64,000 nucleotides of DNA from contig JANQLQ010000228.1 in NCBI GenBank assembly GCA_028280565.1, forward strand, positions 18,549-82,548, written 5' to 3'. Below the pieces are notes generated by a model. That model saw only the letters and a program-made list of their open reading frames with translations, was not told the origin of the DNA and did no database searches. Both the position numbers and the translations under genes were made by a program. Of the stretch, positions 45,550-53,772 are shown one piece after another. Position 1 is the first letter of the stretch. Each line of letters begins with the position of its first letter. This stretch comes from Fulvivirga sp. Its GTDB lineage: Bacteria > Bacteroidota > Bacteroidia > Cytophagales > Cyclobacteriaceae.

Positions 45550-48500
45550 TTAAAACGTCACATCCAATCCAGCTCCGTAAAAGATCATCGTAGGGTAGGC
45601 CCTGCCGCTGTTGGCTCCTGAGCTTGAAAGATCGCTGTCAAATTCTGTAAGTTCAGGGTCAACAAACTTAATTTTAGAAAGGGTGAACAGGTTCTGACCC
45701 GATAGGTAAGCACGTATCTTTTGCGCCCCGGCTTTTTGAGCAATGCTGGCCGGCAACGTGTAACCTATCTGCACATTCTTTACTCTCAGGTACGCGGCAT
45801 CGAACAAGTACATGTCGGAGCCCCTTCTAAAGTTATTGGTGTTGGACTGGCTGCCATTGTCTGCCAACCTGGGATAATCCGCACCAGGGCTCTGGGGTGT
45901 CCAGTAATCCAGTTGATGCTTGTACATAGTCATGCCGTAGTTGAAATGAAAAGGCTCCACCAACTCTCCACGCAACATCATGATCCGTCTCCCAACCCCT
46001 TGCAGGAATATGTTAACATCAAATCCCTTGAATGTCAAGTCGTAAGTAAGGCCAAACGTAAGTCTTGGAAATGGATTGCCGAATATAAAATTGTCCTCAT
46101 CATTGATCACTCCGTCATCATTGATATCCACATATTTGTTGTCCCCGGGCTGAAGATCGGTGAGCCCTTCGGGTTTGGCGCTGTTTTCAACATCTTCCAG
46201 GTTTTGAAAATAGCCATCCCGCTTAAGCCCGACATAAGAATGATAGGGATATCCCTCCCGGAGTAAGAGCTGAAGCTCTTCCCGCCCGGTCAGTCGTTCT
46301 TCATCCTGGAAATCCAGGACCTCATTCCACGAATCCGCCAGGTTGAATGCAACCTGGTGTGACAGCAATCTACCCTGGTGACGGTAGGACAAAGATATCT
46401 CCCATCCCTGGTTACCTACTTTACCTGCATTAAAGTCGGGAAGGTCCGTCCCAAACACCCCGGGTACTGCGGGTGGTACCAGGATATCTGAAGTAACTTT
46501 GTTAAAGTAATCCAGCGACAGGGAAAGATTTGTATTAAAGAAATCCATATCCACACCCACATTGAAGGTCGCTGCCCTTTCCCACCGGATATTGGCATTG
46601 GCAAAGTTGTATCCTGTACCGCCTACCACAGAATTGTTAAACCCATAGGCATCGGGAAAGGTAAAATAGGTGGTTTGGTATTGATAATTATCCACATTCT
46701 GATTTCCCAATACTCCGTAGGACGCCCGCACTTTCAAGCTTCCGAAACGATCCCTGTAACCCCTCATGAATGACTCTTTGGTGAGAAGATATCCCAGCGA
46801 TCCGGACGGGAAGAACCCCCAACGGTTTCCCTCACTGAATTTGGAGGACCCGTCATACCTGAAATTAAATTCAGCAAAGTACTTGTCACCAAAAGCATAG
46901 GAAGCACGTCCGAACAATGAATTCAAACTATTTTCACTTGAGCTCTGATTAGAGGTGTAGGAATCAGGGCTCACCACAGTTTCAGTCACTGGCGTACCCA
47001 GTTCAAGGTCTGTAAATGTTTTGTAGATCCCTGTACCGCGATCTGTATGATTTTCATTAGACACCCCGACCAACACGTTCAAAGAGTGCTTTTCAAACAG
47101 TGTTTTGGAAAACTCAGCCATCAACTGTGTATTCAGATCCAGGCTTTTGCGACTTTCATCATAGGTATTTCTCTCATCCCCATAAACCCCTTTAGGGAAA
47201 AAGTCGACCTGGAGTGTTCTTCCAAACTGGTGGTTCGCATACAAACTACCGCCGAAGACCCCTTTTAGCTTTATGTCATCGGTAATCCTGAATTCCGCAG
47301 CGAGATTACCAAATACGTTGTCATCATCGTATTCACGAAAGCCCCCCTTCTCCAGGACACCCAATGAGTTGAACTGCTGTAGCACATCGTTGGTAAGATA
47401 ACGGCCAAGCGAGTCCTTTTGACTGTAGATCAAGGGTACCCGGCTTGCGTCCACCATAAGTGTGGAAGTATTAAAGGAATGATCCTTTATTTCCCGCCTG
47501 ACGTAGGAGAGCATGGAAGTAAGTTTGAACCGTCCCACTTCGTTGGTCAGATTCACACGGTAGTTATACCGTTTCAGTCCTCTTCCAGGTCCTACAAAGT
47601 TGCTCTGCTGATCTACGTACCCCAGTGAAATGAAATAGGTAGACCGGTCATTGCCCCCGGAAAGGCTCAAGTTATGATTTTGCTGTAGCGCCGATCGTGT
47701 AATTTCATCGGCAAACCATTCTTCATCACCGTTTTCACGGAATTGCCTTATCTCTTCCGGGGTGTAAACGACTGAACTTTTACCGGCATTAAAAGCAGAT
47801 TCATTCCTGAGTATGGCATTTTCATAGCCACTTACCGGCTCCATGAAAAAATGAGGTACATTCAAACCCAACAGCCCGTTATAGGTCACGGACATGGCCT
47901 TATTCTTCTCGCCTTTCCTGGTCGTGATCAGGATCACTCCATTGTTGGCACGGGATCCGTAGATGGCAGCACTACCTGCATCTTTGAGTACCGAGATGTT
48001 TTCTATGTCCGAAGGGTTAAGCAAGTTAATATCGGCACCTATAATGCCATCAATGACGATCAAGGGGCTGTTATTCCCCAGTGTGCTGATCCCGCGAATA
48101 TTCAGGTTTACCCCTGCGCCGGGTTCAGAGTTTGCCTGTTGTACGATCAAATTAGGTGATACTCCTTGCAGCGCTTGTGATACGTTAACATTCGGTCTCC
48201 CGTTCAACTGCTCAACCCCTACCTGGTCCACAGCTCCTACTACGTTGGACCTGCGTTGTGTGCCATACCCCAGGACCACGATCTCCTCTAAATTGTATAT
48301 ATCGGGTTCCAGTTGTATGTAAATTTCCAACTGGTCACCCACGGTTATCTCTTGCGCACTGTAACCCACGAAGGAGACGAGTAGTATGGCTCCTTTGGGC
48401 ACCGCCAGGCTAAAGTTCCCATCCACATCGGTGACTGTGCCGTTGGTGGTCCCCTTCTCTATGATGGCAGCCCCCGGCAGGGGCTCTCCATTTTCATCTG

Positions 48501-48930
48501 TGACTTTCCCTGTGACCCGGGCCTGCTCTATGGTCACGTCAATGCCTTTTTCGTGCCGGCCGTTGACATTGACTTTAACGCTGATGCGATCATTGACTTG
48601 TCGAAAACCTACATTCGCCTGCCGGGAGATCTGCAGTAAGACTTTTTCCAGCGTATTTTTCTTCGATTTAACCGTTACAGTCCGCTGGCCTGCCAGTTGA
48701 CCAGGATCATATACAAACTTATAGTTGGTTTTTTGCTCAATTAACCTGAATACATTAATTAGTGTCTCATTGGAAACGTCCAGGGTTAGGGTCACTTCCT
48801 TTACACTTACCACCTTTTGCGCCGAACTATCATTAGCCAGGGCGACGGAGAGAAACATCACACTAAAGGCGTAGGTGTAGGCGACATATTTTCCGAGCAT
48901 TACTAAAGAGTAGTAATGGTTATTTTTCAT
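45550..48930 (-). CDS. SusC/RagA TonB-linked transporter with STN domain (mannan locus 2)
   Basis: Full-length signalling SusC of 1126 residues. A signal peptide (FLSVALANDSSAQ) is followed by an STN domain (about 45-115, NVFRLIEQKTNYKFVYDPGQLAG). The carboxypeptidase-D-like domain has VTGKVTDENGEPLPGAAIIEKGT, the TonB box region has EEIVVLGYGTQRRSN, and the plug has NISVLKDAGSAAIYGSRANNGVILITTRKG. The barrel carries the usual RYDGSSKFSEGNRWGFFPSGS motif and ends FYGAGLDVTF. The STN domain matches the FecR gene 209 bases upstream, so induction by substrate is expected through FecR and the divergent sigma gene at 50409. It shares only family-level similarity with the SusC of locus 1. Confidence 0.96.
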   Translation of the reverse strand: MKNNHYYSLVMLGKYVAYTYAFSVMFLSVALANDSSAQKVVSVKEVTLTLDVSNETLINVFRLIEQKTNYKFVYDPGQLAGQRTVTVKSKKNTLEKVLLQISRQANVGFRQVNDRISVKVNVNGRHEKGIDVTIEQARVTGKVTDENGEPLPGAAIIEKGTTNGTVTDVDGNFSLAVPKGAILLVSFVGYSAQEITVGDQLEIYIQLEPDIYNLEEIVVLGYGTQRRSNVVGAVDQVGVEQLNGRPNVNVSQALQGVSPNLIVQQANSEPGAGVNLNIRGISTLGNNSPLIVIDGIIGADINLLNPSDIENISVLKDAGSAAIYGSRANNGVILITTRKGEKNKAMSVTYNGLLGLNVPHFFMEPVSGYENAILRNESAFNAGKSSVVYTPEEIRQFRENGDEEWFADEITRSALQQNHNLSLSGGNDRSTYFISLGYVDQQSNFVGPGRGLKRYNYRVNLTNEVGRFKLTSMLSYVRREIKDHSFNTSTLMVDASRVPLIYSQKDSLGRYLTNDVLQQFNSLGVLEKGGFREYDDDNVFGNLAAEFRITDDIKLKGVFGGSLYANHQFGRTLQVDFFPKGVYGDERNTYDESRKSLDLNTQLMAEFSKTLFEKHSLNVLVGVSNENHTDRGTGIYKTFTDLELGTPVTETVVSPDSYTSNQSSSENSLNSLFGRASYAFGDKYFAEFNFRYDGSSKFSEGNRWGFFPSGSLGYLLTKESFMRGYRDRFGSLKVRASYGVLGNQNVDNYQYQTTYFTFPDAYGFNNSVVGGTGYNFANANIRWERAATFNVGVDMDFFNTNLSLSLDYFNKVTSDILVPPAVPGVFGTDLPDFNAGKVGNQGWEISLSYRHQGRLLSHQVAFNLADSWNEVLDFQDEERLTGREELQLLLREGYPYHSYVGLKRDGYFQNLEDVENSAKPEGLTDLQPGDNKYVDINDDGVINDEDNFIFGNPFPRLTFGLTYDLTFKGFDVNIFLQGVGRRIMMLRGELVEPFHFNYGMTMYKHQLDYWTPQSPGADYPRLADNGSQSNTNNFRRGSDMYLFDAAYLRVKNVQIGYTLPASIAQKAGAQKIRAYLSGQNLFTLSKIKFVDPELTEFDSDLSSSGANSGRAYPTMIFYGAGLDVTF

Positions 48931-48937
48931 AGATTTG
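48930..48937 (+). promoter_or_regulatory. Candidate -7 box of an antisense RNA opposite the susC leader (locus 2)
   Basis: TAGATTTG matches TAnnTTTG on the + strand and, exactly as in locus 1, begins on the complement of the A of the susC ATG (CATAGATTTG here, CATACTTTTG in locus 1). A -33 TTTG was not seen at the proper distance. Confidence 0.33.
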
Positions 48938-48968
48938 TTTGGATTTAGTTAAGTCTAATTATTTCCAG

Positions 48969-49017
48969 GGCTCTCCGTGATCTGTTGGCGCATATTACGA
49001 GAGCCTTTACTTTTTCT
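48969..49017 (+). terminator. Orphan + strand terminator-like hairpin between FecR and SusC (locus 2)
   Basis: GGCTCTC(c)GT and ACGAGAGCC pair as a 9-bp stem with one bulge around a loop of about 18 bases, followed on the + strand by TTTACTTTTTCTT. The - strand side reads CTGGAAATAA, a poor U-tract. No + strand gene lies upstream, mirroring locus 1. Confidence 0.45.
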
Positions 49018-49139
49018 TGTATCATGTCAAGCCCGGAACGTTGGATCATGGGATTTTAGATCTTACAGGATCTTTTAGCCATGCAGAGATCCCGCAGAAG
49101 CCCCCCCGGATCAACCCTTACACGGAACTTAACATAACA

Positions 49140-50210
49140 CTAAGGAAAGGTTATGTGAACCCGCTCTTTATCGATTTCATAGTCAAATTCATGTGTGTAG
49201 CTTATACTGTTTAAAACATTGGCCAGGTAATCATTGTCGAATCTCCCAGACACCTTCAGAGTTTTACCCGGATCCAACCCCCTCACCAAGAACTCTACTC
49301 CATACCATTGTTCAAGGGTCTCAAAACACTCCTCCAGTGGTGTACTATCGAAATAAATGATCCCTTCCTTCCACAACACCTTGGTGAGCACATCGAACTT
49401 CGCTGTACTCAACGCTCCGTCACGAAGTATAATTTCTTCCCCAGGTTCGAGGTAGTTGACCAAATCAGTATCCTGGGGTACAACTTTAACTTTTCCTGTG
49501 ACCAGGCTTATTTGCTGATGGTCATCATCATAAGCCCTGATGTTAAATGAAGTACCTAACGCTGTTGTGTTGAGTTTCGATGTGCTCACCACGAAAGGTT
49601 TCTTCTCGTCGTGGGCAACTTCAAAAAATACCTCTCCCTGCATCTGTACAGACCTGGTGGTGCCTGTAAACTTCTTTGGATAGGTGATGGAGCTACTGGC
49701 ATTTAAAATCGCTACTGATCCGTCACCGAGGTGGATCGTCAGTTTCTGGCCTGGTTCCGTGCTCTTGGTCTGCAGGATACCCGGCTTCAGCACTACTTCC
49801 CGGTTTTCCTGCGCTAAGTGGTGACTTATATAAAAATAGGCACCCCCTGACACGAGGACCAGTGCGATAGCAGCAGCTAGTTTTGAGAACATAAAACTCT
49901 TTTTCCTGTGCCGGGTGGATAACTCCAGGGATGTTTCCTGTTGAGCACTGATGATTTCTTTTATAAGTTTTTCCTCTTTGATACGATCATGGACCTTGAC
50001 CAGTACTTCATCAGCATCCAATGTCACGTTACCAGCATAGGATCCATGTTCAAAGGCCTCAAAGGCTTCGCGAAATTCCTTTTCTCCCCCGGGTGTATTG
50101 ATCCAAACGAGGATCTCATGCACCTGTTCCGGGGTACACTCCCCCTTAAAAAACTTCTGTAATACTTCTGCTCTCAAAATTTCTGCGCCATTTGTTAGTA
50201 TTACTTTCAC
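49140..50210 (-). CDS. FecR-family anti-sigma factor (mannan locus 2)
   Basis: This is the inner-membrane anti-sigma partner of the divergent ECF sigma gene. The cytoplasmic part (1-105) includes VHEILVWINTPGGEKEFREAFEAFEHG. A single membrane helix follows (LAAAIALVLVSGGAYFYI, about 110-128). The periplasmic FecR domain shows RSVQMQGEVFFEVAHDEKKPFVVST and TTALGTSFNIRAYDDD, and the C-terminal part shows PLEECFETLEQWYGVEFLV with YEIDKERVHITFP at the end. At 356 residues it is typical. The 192-base space to the sigma start (50409) must contain both promoters; no clear consensus could be assigned there. Confidence 0.95.
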   Translation of the reverse strand: MKVILTNGAEILRAEVLQKFFKGECTPEQVHEILVWINTPGGEKEFREAFEAFEHGSYAGNVTLDADEVLVKVHDRIKEEKLIKEIISAQQETSLELSTRHRKKSFMFSKLAAAIALVLVSGGAYFYISHHLAQENREVVLKPGILQTKSTEPGQKLTIHLGDGSVAILNASSSITYPKKFTGTTRSVQMQGEVFFEVAHDEKKPFVVSTSKLNTTALGTSFNIRAYDDDHQQISLVTGKVKVVPQDTDLVNYLEPGEEIILRDGALSTAKFDVLTKVLWKEGIIYFDSTPLEECFETLEQWYGVEFLVRGLDPGKTLKVSGRFDNDYLANVLNSISYTHEFDYEIDKERVHITFP

Positions 50211-50408
50211 ACGGCCAACAACCCCGGCTGGAATTTCATTTTTTTTATTATTCTTATCTTTTGGGTCCTTTTTTTATTAAATTGATATTTTTCTTAGGCT
50301 AATGCTGAGCAATTTGCACCTTGCAGTACTTTCGATAAATTGAATTCCTATCCAAAGCCGGTGGTGAAATGAATATTTTTCTACATTAGCCCCGAAGGCC
50401 AGTTGATT

Positions 50409-50996
50409 ATGTCACTGAAAAAAATGATACAAAAAATGAAAAACAATGATCAGGATGGATTTGATCAGTTGTTTAAAATGTATCATAAAAAGATCTACTA
50501 CTTCAGTCTTCATTATGGCCTTAGCCCCGCGGATTCGCAGGAGATCGTACAGGAGGTCTTTGTCAAACTCTGGCATTCCCGGGGTAAAATTGATCCCTCC
50601 GGAAATGTACAGGCCTACCTCTACAAGATCGCCAAGAATGTGATCCTCGATGAGTTCAAAAGAAGGATTAAACAGAAAGCCGCAGAAGACTATCAACTGC
50701 GATTATTACAAGCCGAAAATTATACGCAAAATACGGTAGCTTACAATGAATTGGAACGCCTCGTGACGAAAATACTAAAGGAACTCCCTGGAAAAAGGCG
50801 ACTAGCCTTTGAGCTCTCCAGGTACAAAGGGCTAAGTAACAAAGAGATCGCCCGGGAGATGGGCATTTCCGTAAAAACGGTAGAAACCCACCTGGCACTT
50901 GCACTCCAGGATTTCAGAGCCGCTTTCAAGCAGGCCGAGATCATGGTATACCCATCGGGTATGATACTATTCGAGGCGATAAGTTCTTCATTTTGA
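50409..50996 (+). CDS. ECF-type RNA polymerase sigma factor (mannan locus 2)
   Basis: This extracytoplasmic-function sigma factor is divergent from FecR. The track begins at TTG 50403; ATG 50409 (MSLKKMIQKMKNNDQDGF) is more likely. Region 2 reads FDQLFKMYHKKIYYFSLHYGLSPADSQEIVQEVFVKLWHSRGKI (about 18-62), and region 4 reads LPGKRRLAFELSRYKGLSNKEIAREMGISVKTVETHLALALQDFR (about 122-168). The length of 195 residues is usual. The two mannan loci thus have separate sigma/FecR pairs with little similarity, arranged differently: this one divergent, the other collinear with a TlpA gene in between. Confidence 0.94.
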   Translation: MSLKKMIQKMKNNDQDGFDQLFKMYHKKIYYFSLHYGLSPADSQEIVQEVFVKLWHSRGKIDPSGNVQAYLYKIAKNVILDEFKRRIKQKAAEDYQLRLLQAENYTQNTVAYNELERLVTKILKELPGKRRLAFELSRYKGLSNKEIAREMGISVKTVETHLALALQDFRAAFKQAEIMVYPSGMILFEAISSSF

Positions 50997-51702
50997 CCAG
51001 GCGGCAATGACGGCGTTCCATCAATAGATCATCATTTTTGATCCATCTTTCCTCGTACCCGGGGAAATACCAGTGTTACTTAGCCACATTCAATTATTTG
51101 ATAAACCGGCATTTAACGATAATGGAGCCCGTTGGGTACCCTCATTAAGAACGGAAAAAATCTTCTTTATCGTCATTCTGCCGGCCTTGCACGGTAGCTA
51201 CGTGCGAGAGCAGCAACCTGCTTTATCGTTTATCGCTAATCGTCCTATTTGTACATGTACCGGGGCTTTCGTTCGGCGACTTCGCAGATTCCCACGTAGT
51301 GATCCCTTTGGGGCTTGTCACACACATCCCTATGCTATGGCTGCAAGGAATGACGATGCTGTATATGGGTTTTGGATGGATTTGGAACAGGATGTTGATC
51401 ACCAATCCTTAGTAGCTAGCTGGCAACGAGGGTTAAAAATAAAAACCTGGTTATCCATTATTTAAATCTAAAAAAGCAGGACTATTATCAAGTTAAGTGT
51501 AATTGGACGGTTAGCTATTTTTTCTAATCCCGTTCTTAAAGTCGGCAGTTAGTAGTGTCCAATCGGCAAACCTATATATTTTGCCTACTGCCCTTTGCCT
51601 GTTGCCGACTGGTCAATACCTCGAACATAGCTCATCCTGTACCCAATACGTCATTTGAGGCTTAACTTAACATTAGTTTAGCCGGGTGCCAGTAATTTAT
51701 GA
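50997..51702. other. Non-coding region with repeats between sigma factor and CBM6 protein
   Basis: There is no credible gene in these 706 bases. The + strand ORF at 51073-51465 lacks family motifs and covers repeat-like sequence. TCGTCATTC (51170-51178) and GAATGACGA (51348-51356) form inverted ends about 190 bp apart. A second structure lies at 51541-51609. Confidence 0.6.
51541..51609. repeat. Palindromic GTCGGCA...TGCCGAC intergenic repeat
   Basis: GTCGGCA at 51541 and TGCCGAC ending at 51609 form a 7-bp inverted repeat enclosing degenerate copies of TGCC(T/G) units (TTGCCTACTGCCCTTTGCCTGTTGCC). It looks like a simple, locally expanded intergenic repeat of the kind seen in large Cytophagales genomes. 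Confidence 0.5.
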
Positions 51703-53490
51703 TCACTCAATGTGTACTCTCTTCGTAACCGTATGATCTGAAAACTGTAATTGTAACATATACAGTCCCCGGTCAATCCCCGGCACATCAATACTATATT
51801 CCCCGTCATTTGCTTTTACAGGTATCACGGGTATTGTTAATCCCTGCATGGAAATCAAATTTGCACTTTTTATCGTACCCGCCTCATTGATCCCTGCTAT
51901 GGTTAGTTTGCCATCCTGCGAGGGGTTAGGATAGACAAGTACTGGCGTTGTGTATCCAGTTGCACCCGGCTCGAGGGTGGTGTTTGTGTTGTTACTGGTG
52001 GCTTTTGACTTGCTATTGGTTTTACTGCCGTATTTTACGATCAGCCTAGGTTGGTATAATTCGTTAGAAACATTATCGGAATACACCTTAATATCGTTTC
52101 CATTTTTGTGCTCGATGACAAAAGATATTGTGCCATTCCTGGTCACTGCCCGGGTTACGTCAAACGTTAGCTCCTCGCCTCCCGTGATGCTATAATCTTC
52201 GTATTCATCCAACAAACTACCTGATCTACCCGGAAGCTTTTTTGCATCCCTCGTAGCATTACTCCACTGGCTATGCCCTGCTTTATAGACTTTGAAGCTA
52301 CCACTCCCCCACTCGCTACCTTCATTTTTTAACCACAGGGTGGCCTCGGTGATAACGCCGCAAATGTTGCTCACATCGAATTGTAAGTAGCTTCTTCTTC
52401 TATTTTCCTCGATCCTTAAGACATTGGTATCCCTTACCTTCCTGTTTTGTTTATAAACCCCGTGTTGTGCTGTAAAGACACTTGTGGAGGGCAAACAAGA
52501 TGGTGAGTTTTTGTCCACAAATTCTACAACGTCCAGGTCAAACCCTCCCCCATTCACATACTCCAGGCGCAGGACTTTATTGTTTCCCCCGCTCACATGG
52601 ACATCACGTATCACCACCGTAGTAAAATCATACCAACCTGCAGTAGGTTCCAGGTCGGTAAAAGTGGCCAATTCATGACCATCCAAGGAAATTTTCAAGT
52701 CTCCTAATTTAAAACGGGAACCAGAAGCATACCTAAACTTAATATCATACAGGCCATGCTTTACTCCTGATATGGTGTAATCCAGCCATTCTCCACTTTG
52801 AGAGTAACCCACGGATACGCCGTTACTCGCATCTGATTTATCCACGAGGTCTACCATATCTTGTGTGCGATATAAAAAGCCACCCTCCCTGGTATCATCA
52901 TCGCGGTAGGATAGTCCCATGCCCCCCATATCATAATGCTCACTCTCGATCTTGCCGGGTATGGTGTGTGTTCTAAACGCTTCTTTGGTGACCACTTTAT
53001 AGGTAGCCTCTACCGTGGCGGCCCTGGCGGGCATCGTTAATACCGTCTGTGGAGACCATATATCCTCCAAGTATTCTACATCCCCTATCCATTTGTCAAA
53101 TACAACTTCGGTGGCATTCCTGTGCATACGGGAGGGAGCATCATCCGCAATGACGTCTATTTCTTCCCCTGCTTTATAATTACCTGATCCCCTTCCATTG
53201 ATCACCCTAAGAAGAAACAACTCTCCCCATGTGTTTTCTTGGTTAATGGTGTACTTTTCAGTTTCTATTTCCCTAGTTGTGCTATGTGAGGGGTTTTCTT
53301 TTTTAGTGATACCGGGATCATATACGAATGATAAATTCTCTTCGAGCAGCGGGCCGCAGTACTTTCCCGGGCTTGTGGAGGAAGACAAAGGTTTTGGGGC
53401 AAGGCACAAGGCGGCTAAAAAGAACGCCTTTATTAAGGTATTAAACCCCTGTTTTTTAAAGGTAGAGCAGTAGTCAACGTAGAATTTCAT
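51703..53490 (-). CDS. Secreted CBM6 and DNRLRE (CBM96-like) domain protein with T9SS type A signal
   Basis: This is an exported multidomain carbohydrate-binding protein with no catalytic domain. ATG 53490 (MKFYVDYCSTFKKQ) gives a signal segment (TLIKAFFLAALCLAP); the longer track start would overlap an upstream palindrome. Domains in order: a divergent InlB-type repeat (GSGNYKAGEEIDVIADD to VEATYKV, about 100-170), a CBM6 module (IPGKIESEHYDMGGMGLSYRDDD to FDLDVVEFVD, about 180-320), a DNRLRE domain (LRIEENRRRSYLQFDVSN to RLIVKYG, about 330-485) and a T9SS type A domain (VLVYPNPSQDGKLTI, terminal HTVTKRVHIE). It shares an upstream palindrome with the heme protein gene. Its ligand is unknown. 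Confidence 0.85.
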   Translation of the reverse strand: MKFYVDYCSTFKKQGFNTLIKAFFLAALCLAPKPLSSSTSPGKYCGPLLEENLSFVYDPGITKKENPSHSTTREIETEKYTINQENTWGELFLLRVINGRGSGNYKAGEEIDVIADDAPSRMHRNATEVVFDKWIGDVEYLEDIWSPQTVLTMPARAATVEATYKVVTKEAFRTHTIPGKIESEHYDMGGMGLSYRDDDTREGGFLYRTQDMVDLVDKSDASNGVSVGYSQSGEWLDYTISGVKHGLYDIKFRYASGSRFKLGDLKISLDGHELATFTDLEPTAGWYDFTTVVIRDVHVSGGNNKVLRLEYVNGGGFDLDVVEFVDKNSPSCLPSTSVFTAQHGVYKQNRKVRDTNVLRIEENRRRSYLQFDVSNICGVITEATLWLKNEGSEWGSGSFKVYKAGHSQWSNATRDAKKLPGRSGSLLDEYEDYSITGGEELTFDVTRAVTRNGTISFVIEHKNGNDIKVYSDNVSNELYQPRLIVKYGSKTNSKSKATSNNTNTTLEPGATGYTTPVLVYPNPSQDGKLTIAGINEAGTIKSANLISMQGLTIPVIPVKANDGEYSIDVPGIDRGLYMLQLQFSDHTVTKRVHIE

Positions 53491-53585
53491 GGTTATCAAG
53501 GTTATTTGTACTTTCTTCCTAGTATGGCAGAGATCCACCAAAACGAAAATCACGGGTAAACTAATAGGGTTAAGGATATGGCGCA

Positions 53586-53603
53586 ATAGAGGTTATCCTC
53601 TAT
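53586..53603. promoter_or_regulatory. Palindrome ATAGAGG-N4-CCTCTAT upstream of the CBM6 gene
   Basis: A perfect 7-bp inverted repeat with a 4-base spacer lies 96 bases before the ATG at 53490. The same element, including the preceding CA and spacer TTxx, lies upstream of the heme-protein gene (55504-55521). Candidate operator of an unknown regulator. Confidence 0.55.
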
Positions 53604-53772
53604 ATGGCTTAAAAATCCCGGGCCCTGATCATACTGCTTTAGAGTACGCCAACCCTTTTAAAGGGTCCAAATCACCGTTTTCCGGGTTAGAATAGTAAAA
53701 AAGTTTTAACCAGTAACCTCCCCACGAGGCTACCGGCTAAAACGTAGTAAAACAACCTGACCACCATAATTT

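Noticed and set aside
45721-46266. 181-residue ORF on the + strand
   Set aside because: It is antisense to the SusC gene of locus 2, where the opposite frame is clearly coding; no recognisable domain.
51073-51465. 130-residue ORF on the + strand between sigma factor and CBM6 gene
   Set aside because: The translation is rich in Arg, His and Cys without motif and runs through the inverted-repeat region, so it is probably non-coding repeat sequence.
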